A program made the position numbers and the translations under genes. From contig JAJXUV010000002.1 of NCBI GenBank assembly GCA_021782495.1, positions 124,001 to 188,000 on the forward strand: DNA of 64,000 nucleotides, read 5' to 3'. The notes below the pieces were generated by a model, which had not been told where the DNA came from, made no database searches, and saw only the letters and a program-made list of their open reading frames with translations. Source of the DNA: Pseudomonadota bacterium (GTDB taxonomy: Bacteria > Pseudomonadota > Gammaproteobacteria > UBA1113). Shown here piece by piece: positions 26,715 through 36,757 of the stretch (position 1 is the first letter of the stretch; the number at the start of each line of letters is the position of its first letter).

Positions 26715-27725
26715 ATGAAAAAATTATACCCCTTATTAAGACCGTTATTGTTTGCAGCCCCTGCAGAAACTATGCACCATGCCGCTTTAAAGTTATTGAA
26801 TTTAAAGGAAAAACTCTTAGATGGTGCTCTGCCGAGCTGGGCTTTGCAGAAACCCATCCAAGTATCAGGTCTGTCTTTTCCCAATCCCGTCGGGTTGGCT
26901 GCAGGTTTTGATAACCAAGGGGCGCATTTGAGGGCTTTATTTCATCTGGGGTTTGGATTTTTAGAAGTCGGCGCGGTGACCCCCAGAGCGCAACCCGGTA
27001 ATCCTAAACCCCGTTTATTCAGATTGCCGAAACAAGAATCTTTACTGAATCATATGGGGTTTTGTAATCGAGGCGTGGATTATTTGCTTAAAAATCTTGA
27101 AAAAAGGCCTGTGGGTCGTATCGTCGGTGTGAATATTGGCAAAAACAGGGATACGCCTTTAGACAAAGCGGTAGATGATTATCTCACTTGTTTTCACAAA
27201 GTGGCGCCTGTCTGTGATTATGTTACAGTGAATATTTCTTCTCCTAACACGGTAGGATTGCGCGAATTGCAACACAAAGACTATTGCCGAGATTTATTGA
27301 TGCGCTTAAAAGCAGCGCAACAAGAGTATGCAGAAAAAACGGGATTTTATCGGCCTTTATGGGTTAAAGTGTCGCCCGATTTGAGTGAAGAAGAAATGAA
27401 AGTGTTAGCCGATATTTTTTGTGAAGTGTCTATAGAAGGTATTGTGGCAACCAACACCTCGGTGTACAGAGACAATGTGCCACCACAATGGCGGGATCAA
27501 CCCGGCGGTATTAGCGGTAAAGCTTTGCATGCTCGGGCGGATGCTGTATTAGCGCGTTTTTATGCTTTAGTAGGAGAAACTATCCCTTTGATTGGGGTGG
27601 GTGGCATTTTTTCCTTAGCCGATGCCAAACGCAAGCTGGCATTAGGCGCCAAATTGGTGCAAGTCTACACGGGATTGATTTACAAAGGACCTGGATTGGT
27701 GAAAGAACTGGTGACGGGTTTGTAA
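26715..27725 (+). CDS. pyrD: Dihydroorotate dehydrogenase (quinone), class 2
   Basis: A 336-residue FMN enzyme at the inner membrane that oxidises dihydroorotate in pyrimidine synthesis and passes electrons to quinone. The amphipathic N-terminus MKKLYPLLRPLLFAAPAETMHH is the class 2 membrane-binding helix. PVGLAAGFDNQGAHL binds FMN, VNISSPNTVGLREL carries the class 2 catalytic Ser, and LIGVGGIFSLADA is the phosphate site. The start at 26715 is preferred over an upstream ATG at 26643 because it gives the family N-terminus. trmB follows one base after its stop. Confidence 0.96.
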   Translation: MKKLYPLLRPLLFAAPAETMHHAALKLLNLKEKLLDGALPSWALQKPIQVSGLSFPNPVGLAAGFDNQGAHLRALFHLGFGFLEVGAVTPRAQPGNPKPRLFRLPKQESLLNHMGFCNRGVDYLLKNLEKRPVGRIVGVNIGKNRDTPLDKAVDDYLTCFHKVAPVCDYVTVNISSPNTVGLRELQHKDYCRDLLMRLKAAQQEYAEKTGFYRPLWVKVSPDLSEEEMKVLADIFCEVSIEGIVATNTSVYRDNVPPQWRDQPGGISGKALHARADAVLARFYALVGETIPLIGVGGIFSLADAKRKLALGAKLVQVYTGLIYKGPGLVKELVTGL

Positions 27726-27726
27726 A

Positions 27727-28444
<718 letters not shown>

Positions 28445-28534
28445 ACTGAGGCGTTATCGTAGTAGATTTGGCGAAAAATAGCAAGAGGGATTAGGGCCTG
28501 TTTGTTATGTTATTCTTGCGAAAGCCGACAATTC

Positions 28535-28600
28535 TGTCATCCCTGCGAAAGCAGGGATCCAGTTTCAATCCAATGGATTCCTGCTTTCGCAGGAATGACA
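28535..28600. repeat. Palindromic repeat, GTCATCCCTGC family, copy 2
   Basis: 26-bp arms at 28535-28560 and 28575-28600 with two mismatches (ATCCC on one side, ATTCC on the other). It lies between tRNA-Asn and phoB. Immediately before it, 28514-28534 looks like part of a further degenerate copy (CTTGCGAAAGCC). The rest of the 28445-28666 gap shows nothing clear. Confidence 0.9.
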
Positions 28601-28666
28601 TAAAGGTTGATTCTAATGAACCAGATATGCTACAATTTTGTGCAATAATTCTGGATATAATGTAAG

Positions 28667-29371
28667 ATGACTGCAACGCGTATTTTAGTGGTCGAAGACG
28701 AAGACGCCATCCGCGACATGATCAAGTTTGCTTTTAGCAAGAGCGGTTTTATTTTGTTAGAAGCAGAAACGGTGGAAGAAGCCAAAACTTTAATGGCAGA
28801 TGATATTCCAAGTTTGATTCTTTTAGATTGGATGTTGCCAGGGCAAAGTGGCATCAGTTTTATTCAGTGGTTGAAAAAACAAAAAGCGTATTCGGATATC
28901 CCCATCATCATGTTGACCGCCAAAGCCGAAGAAGAAAATCGGGTGTTGGGTTTAGACACCGGTGCAGACGATTATGTCACCAAACCTTTTTCGCCTTTAG
29001 AACTCATTGCGCGAATTAAATCGGTCTTGCGTCGCGGCGGCCCTATCGCCGATCCTAAAGGACAAATCAACGTCGGACCTTTGTGCTTGGACATTTATGC
29101 CCATACGGCGAGTATTGATGGTGAAATACTGGATCTGACCCGCAATACTTACGATCTATTGCGCTTCTTTATGACGCATCCCAATAGAACGTACAATCGA
29201 GAACAATTGATTAATTTTGTGTGGGGCTTGACGGCGGACATCGATGAAAGAACCGTCGACGTGCAAGTGCGCCGTTTAAGAGACGAATTAAAACCTTATC
29301 AACAAGATCATTTGATTAAAACCATTCGCGGTGTGGGCTATCAATTTAGCAGTGAGAATTCAGATGTCTAA
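28667..29371 (+). CDS. phoB: PhoB-type response regulator
   Basis: A 234-residue OmpR/PhoB-family transcription factor. The receiver domain (1-120) has VVEDEDAI, the phosphoacceptor Asp in LILLDWMLPG, MLTAKAE and the Lys in YVTKPFSP. The C-terminal winged helix (about 135-230) has LDLTRNTYDLLRFF, RTYNREQL and the recognition helix ERTVDVQVRRLRDEL. The WMLPGQSG and AKAEEENRV patterns are PhoB-like, suggesting control of phosphate-starvation genes. It overlaps the kinase gene by 8 bases. Paralogues such as OmpR cannot be fully excluded. Confidence 0.87.
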   Translation: MTATRILVVEDEDAIRDMIKFAFSKSGFILLEAETVEEAKTLMADDIPSLILLDWMLPGQSGISFIQWLKKQKAYSDIPIIMLTAKAEEENRVLGLDTGADDYVTKPFSPLELIARIKSVLRRGGPIADPKGQINVGPLCLDIYAHTASIDGEILDLTRNTYDLLRFFMTHPNRTYNREQLINFVWGLTADIDERTVDVQVRRLRDELKPYQQDHLIKTIRGVGYQFSSENSDV

Positions 29372-30122
29372 TCTTACGCAGAACAAATTGCCAGACGACA
29401 TTGTCCAACACATCGAACATTTAGAACGTGTGCGACGTGATTTTATCGCCAATGTCTCGCATGAATTGCGCACGCCACTCACCGTGATTCGCGGTTATCT
29501 GGAAGCTTTGATTGAACAAAATGACGGGAAAAATCCGAGTTGGGATAACATCTTTAAGCAAATGCACCAGCACAGTTTGCGGATGGAACATATTATTACG
29601 GATTTATTGTTTTTATCTCGTTTGGAAACTACTGAGCAGGAAGTTGTATATCAAAAAAAATTGCCCATTGCCAATATATTGACGGCAATTTGTGAAGATG
29701 CACGGCAATTAAGTCAGCAACAACACCACATTAGTTTGACCAAAGACTCGGATCTGTATTTGGATGGCATTGCAGAAGAATTAAAAAGTTTGTTTTACAA
29801 TCTGATTGGCAACGCCGTGAAATATACGCCCAAAGGTGGCAAAATCGAAGTGGTTTGGAAACGAGAAAAGGATCAGGCCTGTTTTAAAGTGATTGATAAT
29901 GGGATTGGCATTGAGAAAAAAGATATTCCCAGAATCACGGAGCGATTTTACCGCGTCGACAAAGCGCGTTCCAGAGACAGTGGAGGCACGGGTTTGGGTT
30001 TGGCGATTGTCAAACACGTGTTGTTGCGGCATCAAGGCGAATTGATCATTCGAAGCGAATTGGGAAAGGGCAGTGAGTTTTGTTGTTTGTTTTCGAAAGA
30101 GATGGTGAGTGTTGGGAAGTGA
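29364..30122 (+). CDS. phoR: PhoR-like histidine kinase lacking membrane and sensor regions
   Basis: A 252-residue kinase core. It starts MSNLTQNKLPDDIVQHIEHLERVRRDF and goes straight into the H-box FIANVSHELRTPLTVIRGYLE (His near residue 36). The N-box is NLIGNAVKYTP, the G-boxes VIDNGIGIEKKD and GGTGLGLAIVKHVL. The usual PhoR N-terminus (two membrane helices and a PAS domain, about 180 residues) is absent, so the protein should be soluble. The start at 29364 overlaps the phoB stop. The pair is clearly an operon; the symbol follows from that context. Confidence 0.82.
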   Translation: MSNLTQNKLPDDIVQHIEHLERVRRDFIANVSHELRTPLTVIRGYLEALIEQNDGKNPSWDNIFKQMHQHSLRMEHIITDLLFLSRLETTEQEVVYQKKLPIANILTAICEDARQLSQQQHHISLTKDSDLYLDGIAEELKSLFYNLIGNAVKYTPKGGKIEVVWKREKDQACFKVIDNGIGIEKKDIPRITERFYRVDKARSRDSGGTGLGLAIVKHVLLRHQGELIIRSELGKGSEFCCLFSKEMVSVGK

Positions 30123-30160
30123 CCTCTGTAATCCTATTCATCGCTTTGTATGTTGTTAAC

Positions 30161-31723
30161 TTACAGACAAGGTATGGGACTAACGCTTGAAAACGGTAGG
30201 GCATCCTTTAAAGAACTCGCATAATCTTCTACTTTCGCATAGAAATCTGTTTTAGGCTTTGTTGTTTGATTGTCATCTCTAGGTTTCGGCGCTGTAGATT
30301 TTGGACTCCAAAGCGTATACCGAATAGATTTCATTATCGAAGGTTTTTCAACTTCAACCGATTCTTTTTGCAGATCAAGCTTTCGTTCACTTGGAGGCTC
30401 AGCAGCTTGAATCGACGCAAGGGCTTGCTCTTCTTCCTTCACTGGCTCGGAACTTTCTTTTTTTCTCGAATTGATATATTTTAAAATTTCTGGAATAGCC
30501 AAATAGCATGCATAAGCAAGGCCTAAAACTTTAGTGATGATGAAAACAGGTAATCCAACAATAGCATTCACACCCGGAATCATCAATAACACCGCTCCAG
30601 CTGCAGCGAGATTTTTAAATCCCATGATGGTTTGTCTGCCCGCCGAAGCCAGAAAACTTTTATTGTCGCTGTTTACCGTTTCATTGAGTTTTTCTTGTTT
30701 TTCTTTCAAAGAAGTCAATTCCTCATTTTCAGCAGGGGTTAATCCATTAGCATTAAGACTCTGTTTTTTTTCGAGATACGCAATGTCCACATTCACTGCA
30801 CTTAATTCCAAAGTCGCGGCGCGTTTACGTTCCATATTTAATTTACTGACGACAGACACTAGCGTAATGATGGACACCGTGACCACAGCTGCAATCAATA
30901 AAGCGGGCGGAAAAACCATCGTACTTAAACCCAGCAATAGAAACAAGCTGGCATAGATGTAAATGCCATCCGTAAGACCATCTGCAAAAGCAGAAGCATA
31001 GTTTCGAGCTTGTTCCGCACCACTGTGTTTCGCCGCGACGGGTCTAGATTCAATCATCATTTTTAAGATTTTCAAATTTTCGATTTTATTTATATTTTTT
31101 GTGGTGTCTTGATTTTTTTTGATCCAATCTTCTCTTGCTGAATCCATGCGTCGAAACCATATCGCATTGGCCATACAAAGAACACCCAAACCAAGGCCAA
31201 TGGGATTCGCCCACGTATAAAAATGGGTGCTGTGTGCAAAGGCTTGAGCAATAAAAGCCGTACTGATCACCGCCGTACGCGTATTTTTCAAAGCACTGAA
31301 TGCAGCACGCACATAGAGCCATACTTTTTCTGCTGTGTTATGGAGGTCCAGGCCTTTGGTGCCAAAAACGGACAAGAGAATTGTGACGGGTATCAGCACT
31401 AAAAAGGCAATGAGGAGGCCTATGTGATTGCCCCAGTGCTGGGTAAGATTATTGAATTTGTTGTTTTGTCCCGATACAGTATTGAAACTTTCGGTATCGA
31501 CGCCACAGGCAAAGCGCAGTGCACTGACACTGCAATACAAACCATCGATGATACTGGCGATGAGTATGCCGGCAAAGGTGAGGAATTTTAGGTTAAAGGG
31601 GCCATTGGGAGCATTGGGATCTTCAGGGAGATAGTCTTCTGTCAATACAAATCCCTCTTCCCATTCATCAGGAAGAGGTTTTTGTATAAAAATTTTACTA
31701 TCGTCTGCTGCCATTGGTCCCAT
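30161..31723 (-). CDS. Orphan multi-span membrane protein with coiled coil
   Basis: 520 residues, not recognised. The acidic N-terminus (about 40 residues, EEGFVLTEDYLPEDP) is followed by hydrophobic segments near 50-70, 105-125, 155-190 and 265-300. A charged helical stretch near 305-355 (AATLELSAVNVDIAYLEKKQ) suggests a short coiled coil, and more hydrophobic segments lie near 370-415. The C-terminal 100 residues are hydrophilic, rich in Glu, Lys, Ser and Pro. There is no signal peptide and no similarity to any enzyme family I know. This architecture resembles host-directed membrane proteins of Legionella and Coxiella, but that is speculation. Start could be 31723 or 31714. Confidence 0.75.
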   Translation of the reverse strand: MGPMAADDSKIFIQKPLPDEWEEGFVLTEDYLPEDPNAPNGPFNLKFLTFAGILIASIIDGLYCSVSALRFACGVDTESFNTVSGQNNKFNNLTQHWGNHIGLLIAFLVLIPVTILLSVFGTKGLDLHNTAEKVWLYVRAAFSALKNTRTAVISTAFIAQAFAHSTHFYTWANPIGLGLGVLCMANAIWFRRMDSAREDWIKKNQDTTKNINKIENLKILKMMIESRPVAAKHSGAEQARNYASAFADGLTDGIYIYASLFLLLGLSTMVFPPALLIAAVVTVSIITLVSVVSKLNMERKRAATLELSAVNVDIAYLEKKQSLNANGLTPAENEELTSLKEKQEKLNETVNSDNKSFLASAGRQTIMGFKNLAAAGAVLLMIPGVNAIVGLPVFIITKVLGLAYACYLAIPEILKYINSRKKESSEPVKEEEQALASIQAAEPPSERKLDLQKESVEVEKPSIMKSIRYTLWSPKSTAPKPRDDNQTTKPKTDFYAKVEDYASSLKDALPFSSVSPIPCL

Positions 31724-31795
31724 TCACTTGTTTTTCTCAGTGATAAGGACATAATACCGGGCTATTATGACAAAATCGGGTCAAATAGACTGAAT

Positions 31796-32008
31796 TTATC
31801 TTTTGTCTTTATCCACACCCACTTTCTTTAGGATCCTTTCTAAAAGGCAAAATTGGGTAATGCCACTTTGGAATAAATTGGCACCAACAAACACCGTAAT
31901 CCACAATAATTTACTGCTGTAATAAAAAGGACTCGCAGGAGCGCCAAAAAGCAAAGTGATTAAAATAACAAAACCGGCAAAAATATGAACAGTTCTATCT
32001 GCGCTCAT
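31796..32008 (-). CDS. Small DUF2892 (YgaP-C-like) membrane protein
   Basis: A 70-residue protein: MSADRTVHIFAGFVILITLL, then a second hydrophobic helix VFVGANLFQSGITQFCLLERIL. This is the two-helix DUF2892 fold also found at the end of the rhodanese YgaP. The ATG at 32008 is chosen because AGGAG lies 6 bases upstream; a TTG one codon earlier is unlikely. It follows the RND pump gene by 14 bases and is probably its accessory subunit or simply co-transcribed. Confidence 0.78.
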   Translation of the reverse strand: MSADRTVHIFAGFVILITLLFGAPASPFYYSSKLLWITVFVGANLFQSGITQFCLLERILKKVGVDKDKR

Positions 32009-32022
32009 CAAAAACTCCTTTT

Positions 32023-35000
32023 TTATTTAATTGATTTTTTCCAACTTAAATACATCAGCGGAATAACAAACAACGTTAATATAGTAGATGCAAATGCACC
32101 AAAAATCAACGATATAGCAAGGCCGCTAAACACAGGATCACTCAGCATGACTATCGATCCCAGAATAACTGCTAATGCGGTTAATAAAATGGGTCGTAGT
32201 CTGACAATTCCGGCACTGAATACGGCAGATTCAAGGTTTTTTCCCTGGCGTTGGTGTTCAATAATAAAGTCTATCAGTAACAAAGAATTACGCACCACAA
32301 TCCCGGCTAGAGCAATAACCCCTATCATGGAAGTGGCTGTAAAAGGCGCATTTGCCAACCAGTGTCCTGGTATAACGCCAATCAGTGTGAGGGGAATAGC
32401 GGCCATAATGATGAGAGGAATAAAAAAAGAACGATAAAAGCCGGTCAATAAAATATAAATTAAAATTAAAGCAATAATGAAAGCGGTGCCCAAATCGCGA
32501 AACACATCTAGGGTTAAACGCATCTCACCTAGCCAAAATAGTTGCGGTTGCGTATGGGCTATATCTTTAGGTTGGGCAGGTATGAACCCCAAATCGCCTA
32601 CCGTTAAGGTGTTATCTCCGAATTTAAGAGGATTAAGTAAATGGGTACCGATGATTACAGCATTGACGGGGCTTGACTTTAACATGTCACCGGTTACATA
32701 AACCACTTCATGTTGATCGCGCGTAAAAATAGGTTTATTCCGCACCATTTTTTCAATTTCGGCTATGCTTGCCAAGGGAATCAAATCACTTTGCCTATTT
32801 AATAAATAGATTTTTTCGAGCGAATTTAAATTTTGACGAAAAGAAGGCTGCAAGCGTAATATGATTTTTCTGGGTTCTTCTACGCCTGCTTGATGTAGGC
32901 TGCCTACCTCTATTCCAGCGAAATAAGCTGCAACTTCATCTGCCACGCTATTCGATTCTAAACCCGCCTTCATCGTTTTGTTTTTGTCGACCAGAATGTT
33001 ATATTCTGTTAAATTTTGAGTAACAGAATTATCGATGTTGATCATACCGTAAATTTTTGGATAAATCTGTTGGCTAATATAATCAGCCAGATTTTGTAAT
33101 ACCGTATAATTGGGGCCAAATAAACCGGCTTCCATTTGTGAGCGTACGGGCGGCCCGGGAGGTGTTTCAAATAACTTAATGCGCACAGTAGGATAATGAT
33201 TTCGTACCTCAGATAATGCCTGATAAAGATGTTGAGCAATCGCATGCGATCCCAATTTACGTAAATGTTTGTCTAACAAATTGACGCGAATTTGCCCATA
33301 AAAACTGCCGTGCTGCAATGCATCTCCTCTCAGCATGGCTGCGAAATCTTCTGGCGCAGATTTTCCTAAAAAAATTTGATAATGGGTAATATAAGGGTTA
33401 GAGGACAATACGGTTGCAATTTCTGTTGCCACCATAGTAGTTTGTTCTAAGGCTGTGCCATTAGACGCGTCTATTTCTAATAATAAGGTATTTACATTGT
33501 CGTTCGGTAGCATTTTTAATTCAATTCCAAACCAGCTTAAAGGCCCATTAGCTCCACTAGGACGAATAAACTGCCACATGGGTTGTAAGGCTACCAAGCC
33601 TAAAGTCATTATCACTGCGCCATAAAATAAGTGTCTTTTCCAAGTGGAATTCATTAGAGGATAAAATACGCGTTGATAGCTGCGTTGGAAAAAACTAAGG
33701 CGCATTACTGAATTTTTCTCATCAGAAGCAAGCGAATATTTCGCAATTTTATGCATTTTAGCTTTAAGACAGCGATAAGCGAGATAGGGTACAACGGTAT
33801 ACGCAATCAATAAGGACACCAACATAGCCAAAGGCGCATTGAATGGAATAGGCCGCATGAAAGGTCCCATCATTCCAGTGACAAAAGCCATGGGCAGTAG
33901 CGCTAAAATAACCGTAAAAGTAGCTACAATAGTAGGTTTACCAATTTCATTGGCAGCCGTGACGATAAGCCGACCAAAATTGTGTTGCGGATAATCTCGC
34001 ATATGTCGATGTATGTTTTCAATCACTACAATGCTATCGTCAACCAATAACCCCAATGACAGTATGAGAGCAAATAAGGTAATGCGATTAATAGTCTGAC
34101 CTACCATCCAATCTACGCCCAGTACTAAAAATAAGATGAGGGGGATGGAAAATAGCACGATGGAGGACTCACGCCAACCTAAAAACAACAATAGAATCAT
34201 TATCACTGCCGAAATAGCAATACATAAGTGGTTAATCAAGGTGTTAACGGCATCATTTGCCTCTTTCCCATAATTACGCGTGACAGTTACTCGAATGTCT
34301 TTAGGCAAGGTTTGTTTTAGTAATTGTAATTTTTGAATGATAGCATCCGCTACCACGACATTGTTGCTGCCTTTCTGTCGAGCCAATGCCAGCGTAACAG
34401 CAGGTTGTAGAGTAGCTGCACTGGCAGTTTTTGCCTGTGTTTTGCTGAGTGCAAACCAAGACTGAATATCGTTATTTTCAGGTGAAATTTGAATATTTGC
34501 CACGTCTTTTAAATAAATGGGTTTAGCATTAAATACACCGACCATTATTTTTCCCAGATCTTGTGGATTAATAAGTTCTGCATTAATCCGTAAATAATCT
34601 TTTGTTTTTCCTAATTCTAATTCGCCTGCCGCAACGCTGGTATTGTTTGTCAGTAATGCTTTTTTTACTTTTTCTAAAGAAATAAAATTGGATGCTAATT
34701 TGGTGGGGTCCAACCAAACTTTTACAGCCGGTATGGATGTGCCTGCGATCCAACTTTTACCCACTCCGGGGACAGCGCCTAAGGGCGTGAGTAAATTGGC
34801 AGCCATATCGTGTAACTGTACGGGTGTGTAATGTGCGCCACTGAGGGTAATCGTTATTATCGGTACATCGTAGAGACTAACAGATTGAATGAGCGGGGGT
34901 AGTGTTCCAGGCGGTATTCGATTCATATTACTGTTGATTTGATTGTAGACTTTAACAAGGCTATTTTCTTCATTTTCATTCACTTTAAAACGGACGGTCA

Positions 35001-35310
35001 CCAAAGCATTATCGTCGGTCGCCATCCCATAAGTATGATCTACTCCAGGAATAGCTTGCATCAAAGCTTCTAAGGGATGAACAATTTGTCGCAACATTTC
35101 TTGGGTATCACTGCCTGGCCTTTTTACAGAAATATTAATGGTAGGGACTACAATCTCTGGATTATAGCTTCTGGGTGTATAGAACAAAGCTAAAGCACCG
35201 AATAAGAGAGAGGATAGAATAATCAACAAGGTCAATTTAGAGTGCAGAAAAACAAAGGCTAATTTACCTGCAATATTGAGTTTCATGCCATATTTATCAC
35301 TTTTTTGCAT
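32023..35310 (-). CDS. RND-family efflux pump, inner-membrane permease
   Basis: A 1,095-residue proton-driven transporter with the standard layout: one N-terminal helix, a large periplasmic loop, a helix bundle, a second periplasmic loop and a final helix bundle. Motifs include GLLVDDSIVVIENIHRHM in helix 4 with the proton-relay Asp pair, and GIVVRNSLLLIDFI in the C-terminal half. It is slightly longer than AcrB and the N-terminus has PTINISVKRPGSDTQEM, like drug exporters rather than heavy-metal pumps. It follows a tolC-type gene by 12 bases. No periplasmic adaptor gene is present. Substrate unknown. Confidence 0.9.
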   Translation of the reverse strand: MQKSDKYGMKLNIAGKLAFVFLHSKLTLLIILSSLLFGALALFYTPRSYNPEIVVPTINISVKRPGSDTQEMLRQIVHPLEALMQAIPGVDHTYGMATDDNALVTVRFKVNENEENSLVKVYNQINSNMNRIPPGTLPPLIQSVSLYDVPIITITLSGAHYTPVQLHDMAANLLTPLGAVPGVGKSWIAGTSIPAVKVWLDPTKLASNFISLEKVKKALLTNNTSVAAGELELGKTKDYLRINAELINPQDLGKIMVGVFNAKPIYLKDVANIQISPENNDIQSWFALSKTQAKTASAATLQPAVTLALARQKGSNNVVVADAIIQKLQLLKQTLPKDIRVTVTRNYGKEANDAVNTLINHLCIAISAVIMILLLFLGWRESSIVLFSIPLILFLVLGVDWMVGQTINRITLFALILSLGLLVDDSIVVIENIHRHMRDYPQHNFGRLIVTAANEIGKPTIVATFTVILALLPMAFVTGMMGPFMRPIPFNAPLAMLVSLLIAYTVVPYLAYRCLKAKMHKIAKYSLASDEKNSVMRLSFFQRSYQRVFYPLMNSTWKRHLFYGAVIMTLGLVALQPMWQFIRPSGANGPLSWFGIELKMLPNDNVNTLLLEIDASNGTALEQTTMVATEIATVLSSNPYITHYQIFLGKSAPEDFAAMLRGDALQHGSFYGQIRVNLLDKHLRKLGSHAIAQHLYQALSEVRNHYPTVRIKLFETPPGPPVRSQMEAGLFGPNYTVLQNLADYISQQIYPKIYGMINIDNSVTQNLTEYNILVDKNKTMKAGLESNSVADEVAAYFAGIEVGSLHQAGVEEPRKIILRLQPSFRQNLNSLEKIYLLNRQSDLIPLASIAEIEKMVRNKPIFTRDQHEVVYVTGDMLKSSPVNAVIIGTHLLNPLKFGDNTLTVGDLGFIPAQPKDIAHTQPQLFWLGEMRLTLDVFRDLGTAFIIALILIYILLTGFYRSFFIPLIIMAAIPLTLIGVIPGHWLANAPFTATSMIGVIALAGIVVRNSLLLIDFIIEHQRQGKNLESAVFSAGIVRLRPILLTALAVILGSIVMLSDPVFSGLAISLIFGAFASTILTLFVIPLMYLSWKKSIK

Positions 35311-35322
35311 CGTTTTATACTC

Positions 35323-36714
35323 TTAGTCAGCTAAGGTTAATTGGTTGAGCATCATGAGTAATTTTGCTTGCGCCAGTAAGAGATCGTAATGCGTCATCAC
35401 TTGCTGTGCGCGGGCTGTGTCTAAGCGGGATTGCGCATCTAACAAAGCACTTAAAGGAACCACGGCTTGGCCATATTTTTCTTTTAAAATATGCACCATA
35501 GCTAGGGATTGTTGCGCGTTTAAATCACTATTTTGTAGTTGCTCTGAAGCGGTTTGTATAGCGCGTAAGGTTTGTACCAGAGATAAACTCAAATCGTTTT
35601 TCGCATTAGCCAATTTTGCCAAGGTTTTTTGATAATTTGCTTTCGCTTGTTCAGAGGCACCCGAATGCGTACCAAAATCGAAAAGCGTCCAATTTAATTC
35701 GAGCAATGCCGTATTAGAGGCATTAGACAGATTAAAATTAGGCGCGTTCCAATCATGCCTTAATTGCAAAGCTAAGGTTGGCCAATATTGGCCATTGGTG
35801 GAAGTGATATTCGCTTGTTCAGCATCCATTTGTGCTTTTAAAGCCTTAAGTTGGGGATTCGATAAATAAGCAGAATTTTGTATGTTTTCGATAGATTGTG
35901 TGGGTATTTTTAAGTGGATTGGCGCTCCAGGGACCAATGGGCTTTGTGGGCGGCCGAGTAAAATTCGAAATGAATCTAGTTGATTGTGATTTTGTGCGAT
36001 GACATTATTTAATGTAGTTTGAGCAGAACGATAGGCTGTCTGTGCCAGTAATACGTCGCTGGCCAGTACCAAGGAATGTTTAGACAAAGATTGTGTTAAT
36101 TCACTATAATCATTCATCGCTTCTAAAGATTCTTTAGCGATGTCTACTAAAGCATTCGTTGTGTGTACGCCTTCATACGCTTGCAAGATATCAAAAATCA
36201 ATTCTAGTTTTGCTTCTTGGTTACCCGCTTCAGCTGCTTTTAAAAGAAATTGTGCTCGTTTAGATTTTGCTAAATTTGAACCACCCGAAAAAAGAGGCAT
36301 ATTGATAACCAAGCCATTGTTGACGTTGCTATAATAGCCTGGTTCATTCAAGGCATTGGGGGCGATGTTGAGAGAGGAGGGGCCGGTAAATTGAGCAGCG
36401 CCAAAATCAGCAAAAGTGACTTGTCCCTGAGACAGTTTATAGCTAAAAACATTCAAGGGGTTGTTGCTACGGGCTGCATTGGATTCAAGTTCGAGTTGTG
36501 GTAATAGGCTGCCATGCGTTTGTGTTATTTCAGCTTTAGCGGACTCAATAGTCGCATTGCTTTCATGCATACGGGGGTTGGTTTTTAAGGCTATACGCAT
36601 TGCTTCTGGGAAATTAATGGGCTGGGGTATTTCTGCTTTTATTTGGGATGTGAGTAAAACAAAAAAAACCAAAGATAGATTTATTTTAGTAAATTTTAAA
36701 CGCAATAGCATCAT
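35323..36714 (-). CDS. TolC-family outer-membrane efflux protein
   Basis: 463 residues with a signal peptide (INLSLVFFVLLTSQIKA) and two repeats of long helices that build a periplasmic tunnel and beta barrel. EAMRIALKTNPRMHESNATIESAKAEI and the later QARLDTARAQQV-like helices are typical of OEP repeats. AAGGA lies just upstream of the ATG. It precedes the RND gene by 12 bases and follows valS by 43 bases, so it may be read from the pepA-holC-valS transcript. Confidence 0.9.
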   Translation of the reverse strand: MMLLRLKFTKINLSLVFFVLLTSQIKAEIPQPINFPEAMRIALKTNPRMHESNATIESAKAEITQTHGSLLPQLELESNAARSNNPLNVFSYKLSQGQVTFADFGAAQFTGPSSLNIAPNALNEPGYYSNVNNGLVINMPLFSGGSNLAKSKRAQFLLKAAEAGNQEAKLELIFDILQAYEGVHTTNALVDIAKESLEAMNDYSELTQSLSKHSLVLASDVLLAQTAYRSAQTTLNNVIAQNHNQLDSFRILLGRPQSPLVPGAPIHLKIPTQSIENIQNSAYLSNPQLKALKAQMDAEQANITSTNGQYWPTLALQLRHDWNAPNFNLSNASNTALLELNWTLFDFGTHSGASEQAKANYQKTLAKLANAKNDLSLSLVQTLRAIQTASEQLQNSDLNAQQSLAMVHILKEKYGQAVVPLSALLDAQSRLDTARAQQVMTHYDLLLAQAKLLMMLNQLTLAD

Positions 36715-36757
36715 AAAGATCCTTCTTTATTGACATATACCCTTATTTTAGCGAGCG

